Part shown: piece after piece, positions 44,828-53,788 of the stretch
Layout of the letters: the number at the start of each line of letters is the position of its first letter
Numbering within the stretch: position 1 is the first letter of the stretch
NCBI RefSeq assembly: GCF_000265205.3
Contig: NC_018000.1
Span: 6,412,460-6,476,459 of the forward strand
DNA length: 64,000 bases
Direction: 5' to 3'
From: Sinorhizobium fredii USDA 257
Lineage (GTDB): Bacteria > Pseudomonadota > Alphaproteobacteria > Rhizobiales > Rhizobiaceae
The notes under the pieces: model-generated
The model's database searches: none
What the model was told of the DNA's origin: nothing
The model's input: only the letters and a program-made list of their open reading frames with translations
Translations under genes and position numbers: made by a program

Positions 44828-45229
44828 GCCCCGAGGCTGCCCCGGCAGTTCGCCGATGTCGCCGACCCAGGGCAGGGCGGGGGAACACCAGATTTGCGCC
44901 CGCGGCGTGAGCTCGCCCCGCTGGTTGATCGTGCCGACGCGGATGCCGATCTCCTCCGCATCCTCGTCGGTGCCGGTCGTAGAGATGGGCGAGCCGCACT
45001 GCGGGCAGAAGAATTGCAGGCGTTTGCGGCCGTTCTCGCCGATCTTGACGTAGAGCTTCGGCTCGCCGCCCGTCAGGCGGAACGATGTGGACGGCGTGCT
45101 CGCCGTCACGCGATAGGCGGAGCCGGTCAGTCGCTGGCAGTCGGTGCAGTGGCAGATCGTGACGTCCTCGGGGTCTATCTCCGCCTCATAGGTCACGAAG
45201 CCGCAATGGCATTGGCCGTCAATGTGCAT
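44825..45229 (-). CDS. GFA / CENP-V domain zinc protein
   Basis: A 134-residue zinc protein of the glutathione-dependent formaldehyde-activating (GFA) family. The zinc-binding cysteines are in GQCHCGFVTYEAE, ICHCTDCQRLTGSAYRV and FFCPQCGSPIS. The family includes S-hydroxymethylglutathione synthase, but most members have no proven activity. The stop codon TAG (44825-44827) is the outermost triplet of the 270-bp element, so the C-terminus may have been trimmed or extended by its insertion. Confidence 0.9.
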   Translation of the reverse strand: MHIDGQCHCGFVTYEAEIDPEDVTICHCTDCQRLTGSAYRVTASTPSTSFRLTGGEPKLYVKIGENGRKRLQFFCPQCGSPISTTGTDEDAEEIGIRVGTINQRGELTPRAQIWCSPALPWVGDIGELPGQPRG

Positions 45230-45309
45230 GGGAGAGCTCCTCGTCGCTTTGCCTCAGCAGGATACGATAGGGCGCCCACTCCTGTCGCCGAGTGAATGGC
45301 CGTAGCGGC

Positions 45310-46110
45310 TCAGATGCCGGTGAACAGCCACTCATGCTCCTTGGCATTGTGGAACTTCCAGATCCGCTTCGGCCCGGCCATGACGTTGAGATAGTAGGAA
45401 TCATAGCCGTGGATCGCGGCGACCGGATGGTAGCCCTTCGGAACGAGCGTCACGTCGCCGTCTTCCACCGCCATGGTCTCGTCGAGCGAACGATCGTCCG
45501 TATAGACGCGCTGCATGGCGAAGCCCTGCGGCGGGTTGAGGCGGTGGTAATAGGTTTCTTCCAGATAACTTTCGGCCGGCAGGTTGTCCTGGTCGTGCTT
45601 GTGCGGCGGGTAGGAAGAAGTATGGCCGCCCGGCGTGATCACCTCGACGACCAGCAGCGACTGCGCCGAGCCGTCGTCCTCCGGCATGATGTTGGTGACA
45701 TAGCGGGTATTGGTACCCTTGCCACGCGTCATCTGCGGATGCGCGCCGGGGCGGATCACCTTGGCCTTGAAGCCCTCGCCGCCGGGTGCGGAGCAGATGG
45801 CGAGGTCCAGGTCCGTCGCCGCCTCCGCCTGCCACTTGCTGCCCTTCGGCACATAGACCGCATAGGGCTGTCCCTCGAAGGGCGTCATGCGCTCGCCGAG
45901 TTCGCCGAAGTCCTCGCCGTCGACGGAGATCTTCGCCTTGCCGTTGACGAGCACCAGGCAGAGTTCCTTGTCTCCCGCCTCGCCACCGGCCCTCTCGCCG
46001 GGCTTCAGGCGGTTGAGCGCGAAACCGACATAGGTCCAGCCGGCGCTCTCGGGCGTGACGTCCTGCATCATGCCGGATTGTGCTTTCGGTTTAACGAGCA
46101 GTTTGGACAT
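45310..46110 (-). CDS. iolB: 5-deoxy-glucuronate isomerase
   Basis: A 266-residue IolB, a bicupin that isomerises 5-deoxy-D-glucuronate in myo-inositol breakdown. Typical segments are HTSSYPPHKHDQDNLPAESY, with metal-binding His and Glu residues, and VTLVPKGYHPVAAIHGYDSY. GGAGACC precedes the ATG at 46110. It is the last gene of the iolCDEB array, separated from iolE by a RIME-like element. Confidence 0.96.
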   Translation of the reverse strand: MSKLLVKPKAQSGMMQDVTPESAGWTYVGFALNRLKPGERAGGEAGDKELCLVLVNGKAKISVDGEDFGELGERMTPFEGQPYAVYVPKGSKWQAEAATDLDLAICSAPGGEGFKAKVIRPGAHPQMTRGKGTNTRYVTNIMPEDDGSAQSLLVVEVITPGGHTSSYPPHKHDQDNLPAESYLEETYYHRLNPPQGFAMQRVYTDDRSLDETMAVEDGDVTLVPKGYHPVAAIHGYDSYYLNVMAGPKRIWKFHNAKEHEWLFTGI

Positions 46111-46144
46111 ATGACGGTCTCCTGATCTTGGTGTCTGTGGTCCG

Positions 46145-46250
46145 CCCTTACCCTAGCCCTCTCCGCGCGTGGGGAGAGGGGACTTGGACGGTGCGGCATA
46201 CCCCTTCTCCCCGCCAGCGGGGAGAAGGTGGCGGCAGCCGGATGAGGGGC
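46145..46250. repeat. RIME1-like double-hairpin element between iolE and iolB
   Basis: About 106 bp: CCTTACCCTAGCCCTCTCCG with GGGGAGAGGGG forms hairpin one, and CCCCTTCTCCCCGCCAGCGG with GGAGAAGG forms hairpin two. It ends GGCGGCAGCCGGATGAGG. It has the same orientation as 40105-40210 and the opposite orientation to 47228-47336. Confidence 0.8.
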
Positions 46251-46252
46251 AG

Positions 46253-47155
46253 CTATGCCCGGTCGAGCCCCGCTTCTTTCGCAAAGGCCTTCAGCGATTT
46301 CAGTCCGAGCGACTGGTATTCGAAGGGGTTGCGCACGGCCGAATCCTGCTCGGCCTCGATCACCAGCCAGCCATCATAGCCGTGTTCGGCGGCGATTTTC
46401 AGCACAGGCAGAAAATCGACGCCGCCCTCCGAGTCGCCAGGGACCGTGAAGACGCCGCGGCGCACGCCTTCGAGGAAGGAGAGGCCTTCGCCCTCGACCA
46501 GCTTGCGGACCGCGGGACGAACGTTCTTGCAATGGATGTGGCGGACGCGGTGCATGTATTTCTCCGCGACTTCGGCCGGATCAGAGCCGCCGAACCAGGC
46601 GTGACCAGTATCGAGCAGCAGCTTTGTCGCCGGGCCGGTGTTCTGCATCAAGAGGTCGATTTCCTCGCCGGTCTGGACGATCGTCCCCATGTGGTGGTGA
46701 TAGACGAGGTCGATGCCTTGGTCGGCGCAATACGCAGCTATTGCCTCGAGATCGGCGCCGAATTTCTTCCACTGATCCGCCGGCAGGACCGGCTTGTCCT
46801 TGACGAGCGACTTGGAATCGTCGCCGTGGATGGCGTTCGAGGTCTCGCAGACGATCGCCACCTTGCAGCCATTGTGCTTCAGCAGATCGAGATGCGGCTG
46901 GATCGCCTTCTTCTCGGCTTCGACATCGTGAGTCAGCAGGTTGGTCGAGTGCCAGCCGGAGACGAAGACGAGATCATAGGAGCCAAGCTTCTGCTTCAGC
47001 GCCTCCGGATCGGACGGCATCTTGTGGCCCTTCTCGATGCCGTCGAAGCCGATCTTCTGGCAATCGGACAGGCAGTCTTCGAGGGTCAGATGCGCGCCGA
47101 TCGAGTGGTCGTCGTCATTGCTCCAGGCGATCGGGTTGGTTCCGTAGCGGATCAT
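46253..47155 (-). CDS. iolE: Myo-inosose-2 dehydratase
   Basis: A 300-residue xylose-isomerase-like TIM barrel. The N-terminal [20 protein letters not shown] is typical of Iol[32 protein letters not shown] and WLVIEAEQD hold the metal-binding His, Asp and Glu residues. It dehydrates 2-keto-myo-inositol. I choose ATG 47155 with GGAAAG upstream; 47176 is an in-frame alternative. It is flanked on both sides by inverted RIME-like elements. Confidence 0.95.
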   Translation of the reverse strand: MIRYGTNPIAWSNDDDHSIGAHLTLEDCLSDCQKIGFDGIEKGHKMPSDPEALKQKLGSYDLVFVSGWHSTNLLTHDVEAEKKAIQPHLDLLKHNGCKVAIVCETSNAIHGDDSKSLVKDKPVLPADQWKKFGADLEAIAAYCADQGIDLVYHHHMGTIVQTGEEIDLLMQNTGPATKLLLDTGHAWFGGSDPAEVAEKYMHRVRHIHCKNVRPAVRKLVEGEGLSFLEGVRRGVFTVPGDSEGGVDFLPVLKIAAEHGYDGWLVIEAEQDSAVRNPFEYQSLGLKSLKAFAKEAGLDRA

Positions 47156-47227
47156 GTCTTTTGCTTTCCATTGCATTATCCGCGGAGGCGGACGGTTCGT
47201 TGTCTTGTGTACGGGGGGCGACAAGGC

Positions 47228-47336
47228 CCCTCATCCGGCTGCCGCCACCTTCTCCCCGCAGACGGGGAGAAGGGATGTGCCGCGCCCTCCATATCCCCTC
47301 TCCCGCTTTACGGGGAGAGGGTTAGGGTGAGGGGCA
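47228..47336. repeat. RIME1-like double-hairpin element between iolD and iolE (inverted copy)
   Basis: CCCCTCATCCGGCTGCCGCC, then ACCTTCTCCCCGCAGACGGG with GAGAAGG, then CCCCTCTCCCGCTTTACGGG with GAGAGGGTTAGGGTGAGGGG. This is the reverse complement of the layout at 46145-46250. The two copies bracket iolE. Confidence 0.8.
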
Positions 47337-47387
47337 ATTACATGCAGAACGGCGCCCGCGCGAGAACACGCGGGCGCCGAGTTCTGA

Positions 47388-49241
47388 TCAGCCGAAGCGC
47401 TGCGATTGGAGCGCTTTCTCATAACCCTCGCGCGCCGTCTTCACTTGCTCGCGGTCCGAAATCTCCGGAACCGCGACGTCCCACCAATGGCCGCCGGCCT
47501 CTGTGGTGATCAGCGGATGGGTGTCGATGACGATCACGGTCGTGCGCTGCTCGCTTGCGGTTTCCGCAAGCGCGGCTTCGAGTTCCGTGATCGAGCGGAC
47601 CTTGCGGGTGACCGCGCCCATCGCGGCGGCGTGCGCGGCAAAGTCGATCTCAGGAAGCTCGACGTGGTGGGTGTCCTGCAAGAGATTGTTGAAGTTGGCG
47701 CCGCCGGTTTCCATCTGCAGCCGGTTGATGCAGCCATAGCCGGCATTGTCCAGAAGCACGATCGTGACCTTGGCGCCGAGCATGATCGAGGAGGCGATTT
47801 CCGAGTTCAGCATCATGTAGCTGCCGTCGCCGACCATGACGATCACGTCACGTTCGGGTCTGGCGAGCTTCACGCCGAGGCCGCCGGCCACCTCATAGCC
47901 CATCGTCGAGAAGCCGTATTCCATATGATAGCCGCCGGGCTTTTCGGCCTGCCAGAGCTTGTGCAACTCGCCGGGCAGACCGCCGGCCGCGCAGACGAGC
48001 GTCGTCTTCTGGCCGCCGCGGGCGCGCTGGACGGCACCGATCACCTGGGCGTCGGAGGGAAGCGCCGCATTGGTCGTGGCCGTCGCCTTGTCGGCCTCGG
48101 CAAGCCACTCGGCCTTGCCGGCCCTTGCCTTCTCGGTCCAGCTTGGGTCAGCCCTGTAGCCGCCGAGCCCGCCGGAGATCCGGTTTAGGCCGGCCCGTGC
48201 GTCGGAAATCAGCGGCAGGCCGTTATGCTTGCCGGCATCGAAGGGCTGCACATTCAGGCCAATGATCTTCAGTTCGTCGTTCTTGAAGAGCGCCCAGGAG
48301 CCGGTGGTGAAATCCTGCAGCCGCGAGCCGACGGCGAGCACCACGTCGGTCTCCTCGGCGAGTGCATTGGAAGCGGAGGTCCCGGTGACGCCGACGGAGC
48401 CCATATTGAGCGGATGCGAGTGCGGCAGTGCTGACTTGCCAGCCTGCGTCTCCATGACGGGAATGCCGTGCTTCTCGGCGAAATCCTTAAGCTCGACGGT
48501 TGCTTCCGAGTAGAGCACGCCGCCGCCGGCGATGATGATCGGCTTCTTGGCTTCCTTCAGCGTTGCGATCGCCAAGGCCAGCTCGTCGAGATCAGGCTCG
48601 ATGCGGCGCGGCATCCAGACCTTCTCGTCGAAGAAGGATTCCGGATAGTCGTAGGCTTCCGCCTGGACGTCCTGGCAGAGCGACAGTGTCACCGGGCCGC
48701 AATCGGCCGGGTCGGTCAGGACCTGCATGGCGCGGCGAAGCGCCGGAATGATCTGCTCGGGCCGGGTGATGCGGTCGAAATAGCGCGACACAGGGCGGAA
48801 GCAGTCATTTGCCGAGATCGTGGCGTCCCCAAAACTTTCCACCTGCTGCAGTACCGGGTCGGGGCGGCGATTGGCGAAAACGTCGCCGGGTAGGAAGAGG
48901 ACCGGCAGGCGGTTGACATGGGCGAGTGCCGCCGACGTCACCATGTTGAGGGCGCCGGGACCGATCGAACTCGTGCAGGCCATGAAGCGGCGACGGAAGC
49001 TCGCCTTGGCGAAGGCGATCGCCGCGTTCGCCATGCCCTGTTCGTTCTGGGCGCGATAGGTCGGTAGGGTTTCCCGGATCTGATAGAGCGCCTCGCCGAC
49101 GCCGGCGACATTGCCATGGCCGAAGATCGCGAAGACGCCGCCGAAGATCGGCACGCGCCTGCCGTCGATGACGGTCATCTGCCGGGTCATGAACCGCGCC
49201 ACGGCCTGTGCCATGGTCAGCCGCACGGTTTTCTGGCTCAT
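47388..49241 (-). CDS. iolD: 3D-(3,5/4)-trihydroxycyclohexane-1,2-dione hydrolase
   Basis: A 617-residue ThDP enzyme that opens the inositol-derived ring to 5-deoxy-glucuronate. Present are the catalytic Glu region RAQNEQGMANAAIAFAKASF, the central segment NALAEETDVVLAVGSRLQDF, and the ThDP motif VMVGDGSYMMLNSEIASS...LLDNAGYG. GGAGG stands before the ATG at 49241 (MSQKTVRLTMAQAV). Separated from iolC by 120 bp. Confidence 0.96.
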   Translation of the reverse strand: MSQKTVRLTMAQAVARFMTRQMTVIDGRRVPIFGGVFAIFGHGNVAGVGEALYQIRETLPTYRAQNEQGMANAAIAFAKASFRRRFMACTSSIGPGALNMVTSAALAHVNRLPVLFLPGDVFANRRPDPVLQQVESFGDATISANDCFRPVSRYFDRITRPEQIIPALRRAMQVLTDPADCGPVTLSLCQDVQAEAYDYPESFFDEKVWMPRRIEPDLDELALAIATLKEAKKPIIIAGGGVLYSEATVELKDFAEKHGIPVMETQAGKSALPHSHPLNMGSVGVTGTSASNALAEETDVVLAVGSRLQDFTTGSWALFKNDELKIIGLNVQPFDAGKHNGLPLISDARAGLNRISGGLGGYRADPSWTEKARAGKAEWLAEADKATATTNAALPSDAQVIGAVQRARGGQKTTLVCAAGGLPGELHKLWQAEKPGGYHMEYGFSTMGYEVAGGLGVKLARPERDVIVMVGDGSYMMLNSEIASSIMLGAKVTIVLLDNAGYGCINRLQMETGGANFNNLLQDTHHVELPEIDFAAHAAAMGAVTRKVRSITELEAALAETASEQRTTVIVIDTHPLITTEAGGHWWDVAVPEISDREQVKTAREGYEKALQSQRFG

Positions 49242-49361
49242 TTTGAATTTCCTCCAGGTGGCGAAGTCCGCTCCGCCCATTGTCGTTTGATGCCGCCGGC
49301 GGCTATCGATTCCGTAAGGTAGAGCAGGAGGCGGGCGCTTCCCACTTTATCCTCGTCATGA

Positions 49362-51314
49362 TCAGGCAGCCTTGGTTTCACCCAATTGCAGCCACAGATC
49401 CACCAAGGCCTTGAATTTCGCCGCCATGTCGGCGACGGCCTCTTCGTCGGTCATCGAGCCAGTGAGCCAAGCCTTGGCAGCGTCGGCAAAGATCGTCCGG
49501 CCGACGGCAAATCCTTTCACGGTCTTCGATGTCCTTGCCGCCGCAAAGCCGTCCTTGAGGACATCGTAGGGGGCCTCGAGCCCGAGGAGGACGACGCCCC
49601 TGCAGAGCGGATCGCGTGTCTCGATCACGGTGTCGATGGCGGCCCAGGCGCTGCGGCTCGCCTGCGGCTCGAGCTTCCACCAATCGGGTTTCAGGCCGGC
49701 ATCATAGAGCTCGGTGAGCGCCCGCGGGATTGTGTCGTCGTCGAGCGGGCCGTGCTTGCCGGCAATGATCTCGATCAGGATTTCGCGGCCGACCTTGCGT
49801 GCCGCCTCGAACGCCGAACGCAGCTTGGCGACCTGGGTGGCTTTGAGTTCCGCCGGATCGTCCGGGTGGTAGAAGGACAGCACCTTGATGCAGTGATCGA
49901 CGGGCCAGTCGATGAGGCGGCTGCCGAGATCCTGGCTGAATTCGAACTGCAGCGGCCGCGAGCCCGGAAGCTCGATCGGCTTGCCGATCCAGAAGTCGCG
50001 GTAGGCACCGGCGGCATAGAGCGCGTCGCGGCCATATTTGTCGTCGATCAGCATGCCGAAGCCGGCCCGGCCGCCGGCGACGTCGGCGGCGGCCTTGACG
50101 GCGAGTGCCTTGAAAGCCGGGATGCGCGCCAATAGTTCCGGATTGCCCTCGGCGAGATCCTCCAACTGGCTGCGGTGGTCGATGGCGAGCGCCATCAGCA
50201 GCGGGATCTCGCGGCGGCGCGTCGTCGCCCAATGCACGTGGTTGATCGCCTCGTCCTTCCGCAGCGCCTTCTCCTTGCTGCCGTTTTCCAGGAAGAACTG
50301 CAGTTCGACCCAGGTCGGAATTTCCGGCGCGCAGAGCAGCCGCGACACGGCAAAGGCGCCGCAGGCATTGGCCCAGGTGGCGGAGGTTGCATGCGGCTCT
50401 CCCTTGAGCCAGCCGCGCAGAAAGCCGGACATGAAGGCGTCGCCGGCGCCGAGGACGTTATAGACCTCGATCGGGAAGCCCTTGCCGACGATGCCGTCTT
50501 CGAGATCGTCCGAGATCGGCCCGTCATAGACGATGCAGCCCATCGGCCCGCGCTTCAGAACGATCGTCGCCTGGGACAGGGAACGGATCGTCTTGAGGGC
50601 CTGGAGCAGGTCGCTCTCGCCAGAGGCGATCAGGACCTCTTCCTCGGTGCCGACGATCAAGTCGCAGTCGCCGAGCACGGTCTTCAAGTGCGCCGAGACG
50701 CGGTCGGAAGCGATATAGCGGCTTTCGCCGGCATCGTGGCCGGCAAGACCCCAGAGATTCGGGCGATAATCGATATCGAAGACGATCCTCGCGCCGCTCT
50801 CCTTGGCAATCCGGATCGCCTTGCGCTGCGCGGCATCCGTGTTGGGCTTCGAGAAATGCGTACCCGTGACGAGTATGGCGCGGGCGGAACGGATGAAGTC
50901 TTCCGCAATATCGTCCTCATTGAGGGCGTTGTCGGCACAATTGTCGCGGTAGAAGAGCAGCGGGAAGGATTTCTCGTTTTCTACGGAAAGAATCGCGAGT
51001 GCGGTCAGGCGTTCCGGATCGGTGACGATGCCGCGGGTCTCCACGCCCTCGCGTTGCAACTGCTCGCGGATGAAGCGGCCCATCTGCTCGTTACCGACGC
51101 GCGTCAACAGCGCCGATTTGAGACCGAGGCGCGCGGTGCCGACCGAAATATTGCAGGGGCAGCCGCCGACCGACTTGGCAAAGCTCGCCACGTCTTCAAG
51201 TCGCGTGCCGATCTGCTGACCGTAAAGGTCGACCGAGGCTCTGCCGATCGTGATGATGTCGAGGGGCTTGGCGCCCTGTACCGATGGAATTTGGGCCGAC
51301 GGACTCTGGCTCAC
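49362..51314 (-). CDS. iolC: 5-dehydro-2-deoxygluconokinase fused to a DUF2090 domain
   Basis: A 650-residue fusion. Residues 1 to about 330 are a PfkB-family kinase (GRASVDLYGQQIGTRLEDVA; C-terminal signature VYNVLGAGDAFMSGFLRGWL) that phosphorylates 5-dehydro-2-deoxygluconate. The remaining ~320 residues are a DUF2090 TIM-barrel-like domain (LLMALAIDHRSQLEDLAEGN, KVLSFYHPDDPAE, WWKLEPQAS) related to aldolases. It may perform the next, IolJ-like, aldol step, though that is inference. The start is GTG 51314 after GGAGGAAG. It is the first gene of iolCDEB. Confidence 0.93.
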   Translation of the reverse strand: MSQSPSAQIPSVQGAKPLDIITIGRASVDLYGQQIGTRLEDVASFAKSVGGCPCNISVGTARLGLKSALLTRVGNEQMGRFIREQLQREGVETRGIVTDPERLTALAILSVENEKSFPLLFYRDNCADNALNEDDIAEDFIRSARAILVTGTHFSKPNTDAAQRKAIRIAKESGARIVFDIDYRPNLWGLAGHDAGESRYIASDRVSAHLKTVLGDCDLIVGTEEEVLIASGESDLLQALKTIRSLSQATIVLKRGPMGCIVYDGPISDDLEDGIVGKGFPIEVYNVLGAGDAFMSGFLRGWLKGEPHATSATWANACGAFAVSRLLCAPEIPTWVELQFFLENGSKEKALRKDEAINHVHWATTRRREIPLLMALAIDHRSQLEDLAEGNPELLARIPAFKALAVKAAADVAGGRAGFGMLIDDKYGRDALYAAGAYRDFWIGKPIELPGSRPLQFEFSQDLGSRLIDWPVDHCIKVLSFYHPDDPAELKATQVAKLRSAFEAARKVGREILIEIIAGKHGPLDDDTIPRALTELYDAGLKPDWWKLEPQASRSAWAAIDTVIETRDPLCRGVVLLGLEAPYDVLKDGFAAARTSKTVKGFAVGRTIFADAAKAWLTGSMTDEEAVADMAAKFKALVDLWLQLGETKAA

Positions 51315-51379
51315 TGCTTCCTCCCCGCGAACGCCGCGCTAGCGCCGACAGTTATCTTTATGTCATGGGCGATGCGCAT

Positions 51380-51425
51380 ATGAAACATAAATTCCGTCAT
51401 TTCGTCAATATGGAATTTCCGTTCT
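51380..51425 (-). promoter_or_regulatory. iolC promoter with two candidate IolR operators
   Basis: On the minus strand, AGAACGGAAATTCC (51425-51412) is followed after 3 bp by a -35 TTGACG (51408-51403), 17 bp, and a weak -10 TTTCAT (51385-51380). A second operator-like GGAATTTATGTTTC (51395-51382) covers the -10, 68 bp before iolC. Both fit the (A/G)GAA-N6-TTC(C/T) pattern reported for S. meliloti IolR. The upstream site overlaps the iolR stop codon. Confidence 0.55.
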
Positions 51426-52284
51426 ATATTGACGCGGCGTCCTCCGCACGCCGGCGCTTTTCGGCGATGGCCACGGTCAGCGCCATGGCGAAGGCCATGC
51501 TGGCCGAAAGCGAGCGGAAGCCGGCGTGATCGGCCTCGACGAGTTCGAACCAGACCTTCGACGACTCGGCAAGCGGCGAGAAGGCGGAATCGGTCAGCGA
51601 CACGACGGGCACCCTGCGGCCGGCGAGCAGGCGTGCCTGGGCCGCACTTTCCGATGCATAGGGCGAGAAACTGACGGCGAAGGCGGCATCCTGTTTCGTC
51701 GCCATCGCCAGCATGTCGTCGTCGATGCCGGCGGCCGTGCCGACATGTTGGTACTTCACCTTCAGCTTGCCGAAGGCATAGGCCATGTAGCTGGAAATCG
51801 GGTAGGAGCGGCGCTTGGCGATCAGGTAGATCGTATCCGCCTTGGCGAGAATGTCGACAGCCTGCTCGAAGGCTTTCGGGTCGACCGATGTCGCAATGTT
51901 TTCGAGCGAGCGATGCGCCGCCGCGACGAAGCCGTTGAAGATCGAGCCGCTTTCGAGCTTGCTGTGCTCGTTGCCTCTGAGCGCCTTCAACCGGTCCTCG
52001 TAGCCCGGCGTCCGCTCGCGCAGGCGAGCCCGAAAGATCTGCTGAAGGCTTGAAAAACCTTCGAAGCCGAAATGCTGGGCGAAGCGCACGAGCGTCGAGG
52101 GCTGGACGTCGGCGGAGGTGGCGATGCTTGCCGCCGTGCCGAAGGCGATCTCGTCCGGATTGTCGAGCGAATAGGCGGCCACCTGCTTCAGCCGCTTCGG
52201 CAACTGCGCCTTGCGCTCCAGGATGACGGCCTTCAGTGCCTCGAAATCCTGCGGGACATCCGTGGTCGTCTCCGGCATTGACAT
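51424..52284 (-). CDS. iolR: RpiR/MurR-type inositol catabolism regulator
   Basis: A 286-residue regulator. The N-terminal HTH_6 domain includes PDEIAFGTAASIATSADVQP with STLVRFAQHFGFEGFSSLQQ. The C-terminal SIS sugar-phosphate domain spans about residues 130-270 (ADTIYLIAKRRSYPISSYMA; VSFSPYASES; VPVVSLTDSAFSPLAESSK). In S. meliloti the equivalent protein represses iol genes until an inositol intermediate appears. It lies directly upstream of iolC in the same direction, with operator-like sites before it, before iolC and before the Gfo/Idh gene. Confidence 0.9.
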   Translation of the reverse strand: MSMPETTTDVPQDFEALKAVILERKAQLPKRLKQVAAYSLDNPDEIAFGTAASIATSADVQPSTLVRFAQHFGFEGFSSLQQIFRARLRERTPGYEDRLKALRGNEHSKLESGSIFNGFVAAAHRSLENIATSVDPKAFEQAVDILAKADTIYLIAKRRSYPISSYMAYAFGKLKVKYQHVGTAAGIDDDMLAMATKQDAAFAVSFSPYASESAAQARLLAGRRVPVVSLTDSAFSPLAESSKVWFELVEADHAGFRSLSASMAFAMALTVAIAEKRRRAEDAASI

Positions 52285-52351
52285 CGTTCAGCGTCTCCAG
52301 GCCAGCTCGCGTTCCGTTTGCCTCACTCTAATCGGTTAGCCGTCGCCGGCA

Positions 52352-52367
52352 TAGAACAAACATTCTA
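52352..52367. promoter_or_regulatory. Candidate IolR operator upstream of iolR
   Basis: TAGAACAAACATTCTA is a perfect TAGAA-N6-TTCTA inverted repeat, 68 bp before the iolR start. Its 12-bp core GAACAAACATTC recurs exactly, in opposite orientation, before the Gfo/Idh gene (53605-53616). It suggests autoregulation. Confidence 0.6.
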
Positions 52368-52400
52368 TTTCGCAGATGTTTTTCCGCCTGCAATCGAGGA

Positions 52401-53531
52401 TTAGCCGATGTCGACCCACTCGTTGGTCCTGGCCGACCGGTAGGTGGCCGAAAGCACCTTCTGGACCTCATAACCTTCGCGGAAATCGGTCGAAGGCTTT
52501 CCGCCCTTGGCAATCGCCTCAAGGAATTCGTGCACCTCGATGGCCTTAAGGTCGTTGAAGCCGATCTGGTGTCCGGGCGCCACGCAGAAGGCGCCATAGG
52601 GTGGATGTTCCGGCCCCGCCCAGATGGTGCGGAAGCCGCGGCTGCGAATGTCGTCGCCGGCATAATAGACCTTGATTTCGTTCAGTCGCTCCTGGGTAAA
52701 GGCGATGCTTCCCTTGGAACCGTAAATTTCGAAGTCATGCTGCATCTTGCGGCCGGTGGCGATCCAGTTCGCCTCGAAACTGCCGCTCGCGCCGTTCTCG
52801 AAGCGAACGAAGGCACGGGCGATGTCGTCGACTTCGACCGCACGGGTCTCTGTCGCGTCGCGCGAGACCGGACGTGCCGGTATATGGATCACGATTTCGG
52901 CGAGAACGGATTTGATCGGCCCGACGAGGTGGCGCATGCAGGCGATGATGTGGCTGCCGATGTCGGCAAGCGCGCCGCCGCCGCTCCTCGGATCGAGACG
53001 CCAGGCCCACGGAATGTTGGCGTCGGCCATGAAATCTTCGGCATGGATGCCGCGGAACGATCGGATCTCACCGATCTCGCCGCTGTCGATGATGTCCTTG
53101 GCGAGGAAGATCAGCGGATTTTTCAGATAATTGAAGCCGACCTGGGTGACGAGGCCCGCCTTCTCGGCCGCCGCGACCATTTTGGCGCAGTCGGCAACGG
53201 TCGGCGCCAGCGGCTTCTCGCAATAGACGTGCTTGCCATGGGCGATCGCCGCCAGCGCCATCTCCTTGTGCAAGAGGTTCGGCGTGGTGATGTCGATGAT
53301 GTCGATTTGCGGATCGGTCAGGAGATCGCGCCAGTCGGCGGTCGCATTCCTGAAGCCGAGACGCGCGCGGGCGACCTCGGCGCTTTCGGCGGTCGCGTCG
53401 GCAACGGTCACCAGATCCAGTTCGAAGGGCAGGTCGAAGACCCGTGCTGCGATCGCGAAGCCAAGCGCATGGGCCTTGCCCATGAAGCCCGTACCGATCA
53501 AGCCGACGCCCAGTTTGCGCTTGCCGCTCAT
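52401..53531 (-). CDS. Gfo/Idh/MocA family oxidoreductase, probable inositol-linked dehydrogenase
   Basis: A 376-residue NAD(P)-dependent oxidoreductase. The Rossmann start is KLGVGLIGTGFMGKAHALGF, the conserved EKP is in GKHVYCEKPLAPTVADCAKM, and the substrate domain has DIGSHIIACMRHLVGP with the D-x3-H pair. The ATG at 53531 follows GGGAGGAACGAC. It is the upstream neighbour of iolR on the same strand and has an IolR-like operator at its promoter, so scyllo- or other inositol oxidation is likely. The precise substrate is not readable. Confidence 0.88.
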   Translation of the reverse strand: MSGKRKLGVGLIGTGFMGKAHALGFAIAARVFDLPFELDLVTVADATAESAEVARARLGFRNATADWRDLLTDPQIDIIDITTPNLLHKEMALAAIAHGKHVYCEKPLAPTVADCAKMVAAAEKAGLVTQVGFNYLKNPLIFLAKDIIDSGEIGEIRSFRGIHAEDFMADANIPWAWRLDPRSGGGALADIGSHIIACMRHLVGPIKSVLAEIVIHIPARPVSRDATETRAVEVDDIARAFVRFENGASGSFEANWIATGRKMQHDFEIYGSKGSIAFTQERLNEIKVYYAGDDIRSRGFRTIWAGPEHPPYGAFCVAPGHQIGFNDLKAIEVHEFLEAIAKGGKPSTDFREGYEVQKVLSATYRSARTNEWVDIG

Positions 53532-53571
53532 GTCGTTCCTCCCGGGCCGAGCCCCTCGCATGACGGGTGGA

Positions 53572-53619
53572 AATGAAATGAAATGTGCGAAGCTTGTCAA
53601 TGTGGAATGTTTGTTCGAA
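53572..53619 (-). promoter_or_regulatory. Promoter and candidate IolR operator of the Gfo/Idh gene
   Basis: On the minus strand the operator-like CGAACAAACATTCC (53617-53604) is followed after 3 bp by a perfect -35 TTGACA (53600-53595), 17 bp, and TTCATT (53577-53572). The same order and 3-bp gap occur at iolC. The operator is 73 bp before the start codon. Confidence 0.6.
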
Positions 53620-53788
53620 ATTGCCTTTGCGTGTGCTGAGCGTTACAGCTCCGAGGTTTCGCTACTTTGAAAAGCACGCCATGCAAAAAGCGTTAACGCA
53701 TTTTTACCATGTTCCGTTGGAACATCGCCGTGACGCTGGTCGGCGAATCGCGTTTTATCAGAAGACCCTGAACCGGAGTGATCGACGC

